This document shows positions 31,781 through 34,473 of a DNA stretch of 34,473 nt, in pieces (position 1 is the first letter of the stretch; each line of letters opens with the position of its first letter). The notes below the pieces were generated by a model. It was not told the origin of the DNA, did not search any database, and saw nothing but the letters and a program-made list of their open reading frames with translations. The DNA comes from Verrucomicrobiales bacterium. Lineage in GTDB: Bacteria > Verrucomicrobiota > Verrucomicrobiia > Limisphaerales > JACDHS01. A program made the translations under genes and the position numbers. Where the stretch lies: positions 1-34,473 of the forward strand of contig JAQGOU010000293.1 of assembly GCA_028293445.1 (NCBI GenBank), in the 5' to 3' direction.

Positions 31781-33103
31781 CTACTTTTTCGCCGTCGTGG
31801 ATTTATTTCCTACGCAATAAAGATTCTGTCCGGTGCGAATGAAGAGTTGTCCTTGAGAGATGGCAATCGAAGAGCGAACCGGCTCTTCGCCCATTTTGAT
31901 GGTGGAAAGAATTTTGAATTCCTTGCCTGCATCGAGCACCACCACCGTGCCAGCTTCACCCAGGCAATAAATCTTACCATCGGCTCCGCTCGGCGACCCG
32001 CGGAAGATCTCGCGCGTGCCCATATTTCCCTGCCACACCTTGTTCCCGGTTTTTGGATCCAGGCAGGTCATCATCTGACGGTCGCCATCCAGGACGAAGA
32101 GGCGATTGTTGTAAAACAAAGGCGTCACACAATCGCTGGGAAACTCCTCAAACTTCCATGCGACGTGAGTAGCCGTGACATCACCTTTGCCGCCGTCGCG
32201 AATCGCAAAGACCGGTTCCTTTTTCGGGGCGCTCGCAAAAACCATCCCGTTACCGGTCACCGCCGAAGGCACGACGCGCATCCAGGGGCCGTCTTTTGCA
32301 TTTAAACCATCGCAACGCCAAATTTCTTCACCTGTTTTCGCGCTGTGGGCCGTGGTGCAATTTCCGCCGACAATCACGATCTCCGTTCCATTTTTTCCTT
32401 CGATTGGCATTGGTGTCGCATAAGATTCGTTGGATTCCATTTTCGCGGTCGTGGCTCGCACATGTTTCCAAATGTTTGTGCCCGTTTTTGGATCCAGGCA
32501 GAGAAGGAACGATTCGCGGTGCGGTTTGTCATCGAGCGAATGGGAGTAATCAGACGGAATCGGTTCACGCTGCAAGACCTGCACGTAAAGTTTGTCTTTG
32601 TAGAGCAGGGGACTCGATCCATAGAGCCACATGATGGAAAACTTGCCGTATTCCTTGCCGATGTTCCGGTGCCAAAGTTCTTTGCCATCCAAATCGAAAG
32701 CGGCCAAATCCCCGGTGCCGAACATCACGAAAACCATCTTGCCGTTGGTCACCGGTGACGGCGACGCCATGTTATTCCGGCCAATCACTTTATCGCCGAT
32801 CGCCACCGTCTTTTGCCAGCGCACCTTTCCGTCGCGCCGATTCAGGCAGAGCAGATTTAAATTCTTCTCCGCGTCCGGGCTGGTGACGAACACGTTATTG
32901 CCCCAAATGGCCGGGGTCGCTCCGCCGTAACCGGGCAGCGCAGTCACCCAGGCGATATTCTCCGTCTTGCTCCAGGTTACGGGCAGATTCTTCTCTTTCG
33001 TGGAGCCATTGAAAGCAGGGCCACGCCATTGCGGCCAGTTTTCGGCAAAGGCAGAACTTCCGAGCAATAGAATAGCGGCGAGTGACAGCAGTTTATGTTT
33101 CAT
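31781..33103 (-). CDS. Exported PQQ-like beta-propeller repeat protein
   Basis: A 440-residue protein with a clean signal peptide (1-20, ending AFA) and a mature start ENWPQWRGPAFNGST, typical of Planctomycetota and Verrucomicrobiota PQQ-like propellers. Repeated blade motifs of the form LLCLNRRDGKVRW, AAFDLDGKELWHR, FLLCLDPKTGTNIW, TAHSAKTGEEIWR and TCLDPKTGNKVWQ indicate about seven blades. Residues needed to bind PQQ in true quinoprotein dehydrogenases are not apparent, so it is probably a non-enzymatic or outer-membrane-assembly (BamB-like) propeller. It is the first gene of the minus-strand unit reaching the pseudouridine synthase, and a candidate promoter precedes it. Confidence 0.9.
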   Translation of the reverse strand: MKHKLLSLAAILLLGSSAFAENWPQWRGPAFNGSTKEKNLPVTWSKTENIAWVTALPGYGGATPAIWGNNVFVTSPDAEKNLNLLCLNRRDGKVRWQKTVAIGDKVIGRNNMASPSPVTNGKMVFVMFGTGDLAAFDLDGKELWHRNIGKEYGKFSIMWLYGSSPLLYKDKLYVQVLQREPIPSDYSHSLDDKPHRESFLLCLDPKTGTNIWKHVRATTAKMESNESYATPMPIEGKNGTEIVIVGGNCTTAHSAKTGEEIWRCDGLNAKDGPWMRVVPSAVTGNGMVFASAPKKEPVFAIRDGGKGDVTATHVAWKFEEFPSDCVTPLFYNNRLFVLDGDRQMMTCLDPKTGNKVWQGNMGTREIFRGSPSGADGKIYCLGEAGTVVVLDAGKEFKILSTIKMGEEPVRSSIAISQGQLFIRTGQNLYCVGNKSTTAKK

Positions 33104-33130
33104 AACGCGGACCGAGGAAATATACTGTTT

Positions 33131-33159
33131 CCTATAACAATCAGACGTCCCTAAAACAA
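33131..33159 (-). promoter_or_regulatory. Candidate promoter of the propeller gene
   Basis: On the minus strand TTGTTT (33154-33159) and TATAGG (33131-33136) are separated by 17 nt, about 28 nt upstream of the propeller ATG. A GGAAA-N7-TTTCC palindrome (33116-33132) overlaps the expected start of transcription and could be an operator. Matches are moderate. Confidence 0.4.
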
Positions 33160-33173
33160 GCGGGATTCAGTTT

Positions 33174-33223
33174 GGACGGTCAACAAAAACGTTGCCAAAA
33201 TGCCCGTTTTTGTTAAACCGTCC
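33174..33223. repeat. Long inverted repeat between divergent genes
   Basis: The arms 33174-33191 (GGACGGTCAACAAAAACG) and 33205-33223 (CGTTTTTGTTAAACCGTCC) pair almost fully, with a 13-nt loop. The only discrepancy is one G against AA near the outer end. It lies 31 nt upstream of the secreted-protein start at 33254, and upstream of the propeller promoter. It lacks a T tract on the plus side, so it looks more like a regulatory hairpin or an operator than a terminator. Confidence 0.65.
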
Positions 33224-33253
33224 GCCACCCCGGGACTTCTGGGATAAATACTT

Positions 33254-33676
33254 ATGAAAAAAACATTATTGAAACTCGCCGTTATCGCGTTATTGGCCGC
33301 CTTCGTTGCTGCCCCCGTTCGCGCTCAAGACAAAAAAGATGAAAAGCCTGCCGCTTCGGCCGAAGGCAAGAAGGCAGCTCCCAAGGGTATGCCTTTCCAT
33401 GGCAAATTGAGCGCTGTCGATGAAACCGCCAAGACGATCACCGTCGCCGGCAAAGAAAAGGACCGCACCTTTTTCGTTACTTCCAAAACCAAGATCATCA
33501 AAGACAACAAACCGGCCACGCTGAGCGATGCCAAAGTCGGTGATGAAGTCGGCGGCTATGCGGTTATGGTTGGCGACAAAGCCGAACTCGGCACCCTGCG
33601 CGTCGGCCCAAAACCGGAAGGCAAAGCAGACGAACACAAAGCTGCGCACAAGAAATCGGAAAAATCCGACAAATAA
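33254..33676 (+). CDS. Small exported Lys-rich protein
   Basis: A 140-residue protein with a signal peptide (1-24, ending VRA) and a mature part beginning QDKKDEK. The core (about 48-115) is predicted beta-strand (FHGKLSAVDETAKTITVAG, TFFVTSKTKI, KVGDEVGGYAVMV, AELGTLRVG). It resembles small DUF5666/OB-like secreted domains. Both flanks are Lys/Ala/Glu-rich and probably disordered; the tail reads EHKAAHKKSEKSDK. The function is unknown. It is a single-gene unit: a long inverted repeat precedes it and a rho-independent terminator follows 22 nt after the stop. Confidence 0.85.
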   Translation: MKKTLLKLAVIALLAAFVAAPVRAQDKKDEKPAASAEGKKAAPKGMPFHGKLSAVDETAKTITVAGKEKDRTFFVTSKTKIIKDNKPATLSDAKVGDEVGGYAVMVGDKAELGTLRVGPKPEGKADEHKAAHKKSEKSDK

Positions 33677-33698
33677 TTTAGGTGTCCTGAAGAAACGA

Positions 33699-33727
33699 AG
33701 GCAGCTCCGACAGGGGCTGCCTTTTTT
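33699..33727 (+). terminator. Rho-independent terminator of the small exported protein gene
   Basis: The stem AGGCAGCTCC / GGGGCTGCCT (33699-33708, 33713-33722) is ten pairs including one G-T wobble, with a GACA loop, followed by T5 and further T-rich sequence. Confidence 0.9.
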
Positions 33728-33738
33728 GTTTATAATGA

Positions 33739-33937
33739 TTGCCAGAAATAATTTCCGGAATGCCCGGTCGGCAGCGCTGCGGAAAAGGCGCGCGGCATTT
33801 ATGCCGCTTCACTGTACGACTGACGAAAATCCTGGAGAATTCACAAGGCCTGCTCGAGTCACCACGTTGAAGCGGCGTAAACGCCGCGCGCCTTTCGCCA
33901 GCGCCCCTCCTATCTATCCGGAAATTACTTTTGGCAA
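33739..33937. repeat. Long inverted pair of REP-like elements (about 70 bp each)
   Basis: The left arm (33739-33811) and right arm (33868-33937) are inverted copies, with about 56 nt between. Read in the same sense both begin TTGCCA, continue TAATTTCCGGA, diverge over about 13 nt, then share AAGGCGCGCGGC-TTTA-GCCGCTTCA. Within the arms GCGGCATTTATGCCGC (left) and GCGGCGTTTACGCCGC (right) are small palindromes, and their only difference is a compensated base pair. This is an extragenic repeat or a short MITE-like unit; no target duplication is obvious. Confidence 0.8.
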
Positions 33938-33949
33938 CCGCTCTCTGGT

Positions 33950-33987
33950 CTCCTCGCCCCTTAGGGGAGAGGATTAAGGTGAGGGGA
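33950..33987. repeat. CTCCTCGCCCC/GGGGAGAGG palindromic repeat
   Basis: The sequence CCTCGCCCC-TTA-GGGGAGAGG, followed by ATTAAGGTGAGGGG, belongs to a type of dispersed intergenic repeat that I recall from many bacterial genomes (on the other strand CCCTCACCTTAATCCTCTCC). It has a short hairpin at 33952-33972. No function is assigned. Confidence 0.6.
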
Positions 33988-34000
33988 AACGTCCAGTTGC

Positions 34001-34116
34001 TAAAGCGGCACCTTATCTTCCACGGCCTCTAACCGTTCCATTCCAATCGGAAGAGAACCGCTTTAACTTGGTGTTTGAAATTTCTTTGGTGTTTGGGCTT
34101 TGGATGTTGGTGTTTC
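34001..34116. repeat. Inverted repeat followed by three TTGGTGTTT repeats
   Basis: TAAAGCGG...TCTTCC (34001-34021) pairs with GGAAGA...CCGCTTTA (34049-34065), giving an interrupted hairpin. Immediately after it, TTGGTGTTTG occurs at 34068 and 34086, and TTGGTGTTTC at 34107. This lies 3' of the kinase gene on the minus strand and may serve as its transcript end. No gene is seen between 33728 and 34153. Confidence 0.6.
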
Positions 34117-34153
34117 TTTCCACCGCGTAACCAAAACCGTGCCCGAGGAAAGC

Positions 34154-34473
34154 CTACTCCTGCCGATACATCTTAATGGCGAGATGACTCCGCGCACTTT
34201 CAAACGCCATCTTGAATTCGTCGTAGGATTGAAAACGATCCGCCGGATTCTTTGCGAGAGCGCCAACAATCGCATCGTTCGTCGGTTGGGTAATATCCGG
34301 CGCCAAATGATTCGGCGGCGTCAACGGACTGTTCACATGCGCTGAAGTCATTTCCGCAATCGCTTCGTCCGGGTCACTCGATTGCGGTGGAAACGGAATC
34401 TGGCCGGTGATCGCATGGTACAACGTCGCTCCGAGACTGTACATATCCGACAGGAACGTTTCACCGCCGCGCG
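34154..34473 (-). CDS. Ser/Thr protein kinase, C-terminal part
   Basis: The gene enters from the right edge, so only the end is visible (about 106 codons, frame RGGETFLSDMYSLGATL). SDMYSLGATLYHAITGQIPF is kinase subdomain IX with the conserved Asp before the (W/M)YSLG motif. The segment ALAKNPADRFQSYDEF is subdomain XI (usually KxPxxRxxS), closing the kinase domain. The protein ends 18 residues later without a transmembrane segment, so any sensor domain must lie N-terminal, outside the window. Pro-rich NSPLTPPNHLAPD lies in subdomain X. Function and target are unknown. The 3' side is packed with palindromic repeats. Confidence 0.9.
   Translation of the reverse strand, partial: RGGETFLSDMYSLGATLYHAITGQIPFPPQSSDPDEAIAEMTSAHVNSPLTPPNHLAPDITQPTNDAIVGALAKNPADRFQSYDEFKMAFESARSHLAIKMYRQE

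Noticed and set aside
34063-34275. Minus-strand frame overlapping the kinase end
   Set aside because: It is out of frame with the kinase and its end encodes only the TTGGTGTTT repeats.

Overview
The window looks like chromosome from a Verrucomicrobiota bacterium, probably a Pedosphaera/Limisphaerales-type lineage. This is an inference from gene content: exported esterases and a heparinase II/III-family lyase with a zinc-ribbon-like Cys cluster, a Tat-signal DegT-family protein, a PQQ-like beta-propeller, a 3,015-residue surface protein ending in a 'VSTNLIQWTDL...FYRI' domain that I associate with this phylum, and many short palindromic intergenic repeats. No rRNA, tRNA, CRISPR array, transposase, phage or plasmid gene was seen.

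Layout. 1-3.95 kb: the start of recF on the minus strand, two overlapping response regulators, a convergent degenerate histidine kinase, nrdR with an overlapping hypothetical gene, and a HIT-family gene. 3.95-4.6 kb: gene-free DNA with a TAACGTTA repeat cluster and an inverted pair of REP-like hairpins. 4.6-8.5 kb: a two-gene polysaccharide unit (exported esterase plus heparinase-type lyase, 2 nt apart). 8.6-13.3 kb: a minus-strand pair (condensation/CAT-like acyltransferase then Tat-signal DegT aminotransferase), facing a divergent EgtD-like methyltransferase, which meets a second exported esterase tail to tail. 13.4-14.3 kb: a 50-residue Lys-rich protein, rpiB with a mycobacterial-type active site, and a small PGPGW membrane protein. 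14.3-23.4 kb: one giant secreted repeat protein. 23.4-24.5 kb: a long gene-free stretch with a possible structured leader, a possible orphan terminator and a strongly G-skewed low-complexity tract. 24.5-29.9 kb: leuD and a small membrane protein (minus), then argB, a GH20-like hydrolase, argD and argF (plus). 29.9-33.1 kb: a minus-strand unit of PQQ-like propeller, Nudix, tadA and a pseudouridine synthase. 33.2-34.5 kb: a small secreted protein, dense intergenic repeats, and the C-terminal end of a Ser/Thr protein kinase.

How the parts fit. Most of the window is housekeeping (DNA repair, NrdR control, leucine and arginine synthesis, tRNA/rRNA modification) mixed with exported carbohydrate-active and surface proteins. 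The locus most likely to be undescribed is 8.66-12.18 kb. An EgtD-fold methyltransferase appears to have lost the glutamate that gives histidine specificity, and it sits divergently from an acyltransferase and a PLP aminotransferase. This could be a small amino-acid-derived metabolite pathway, which is inference only.
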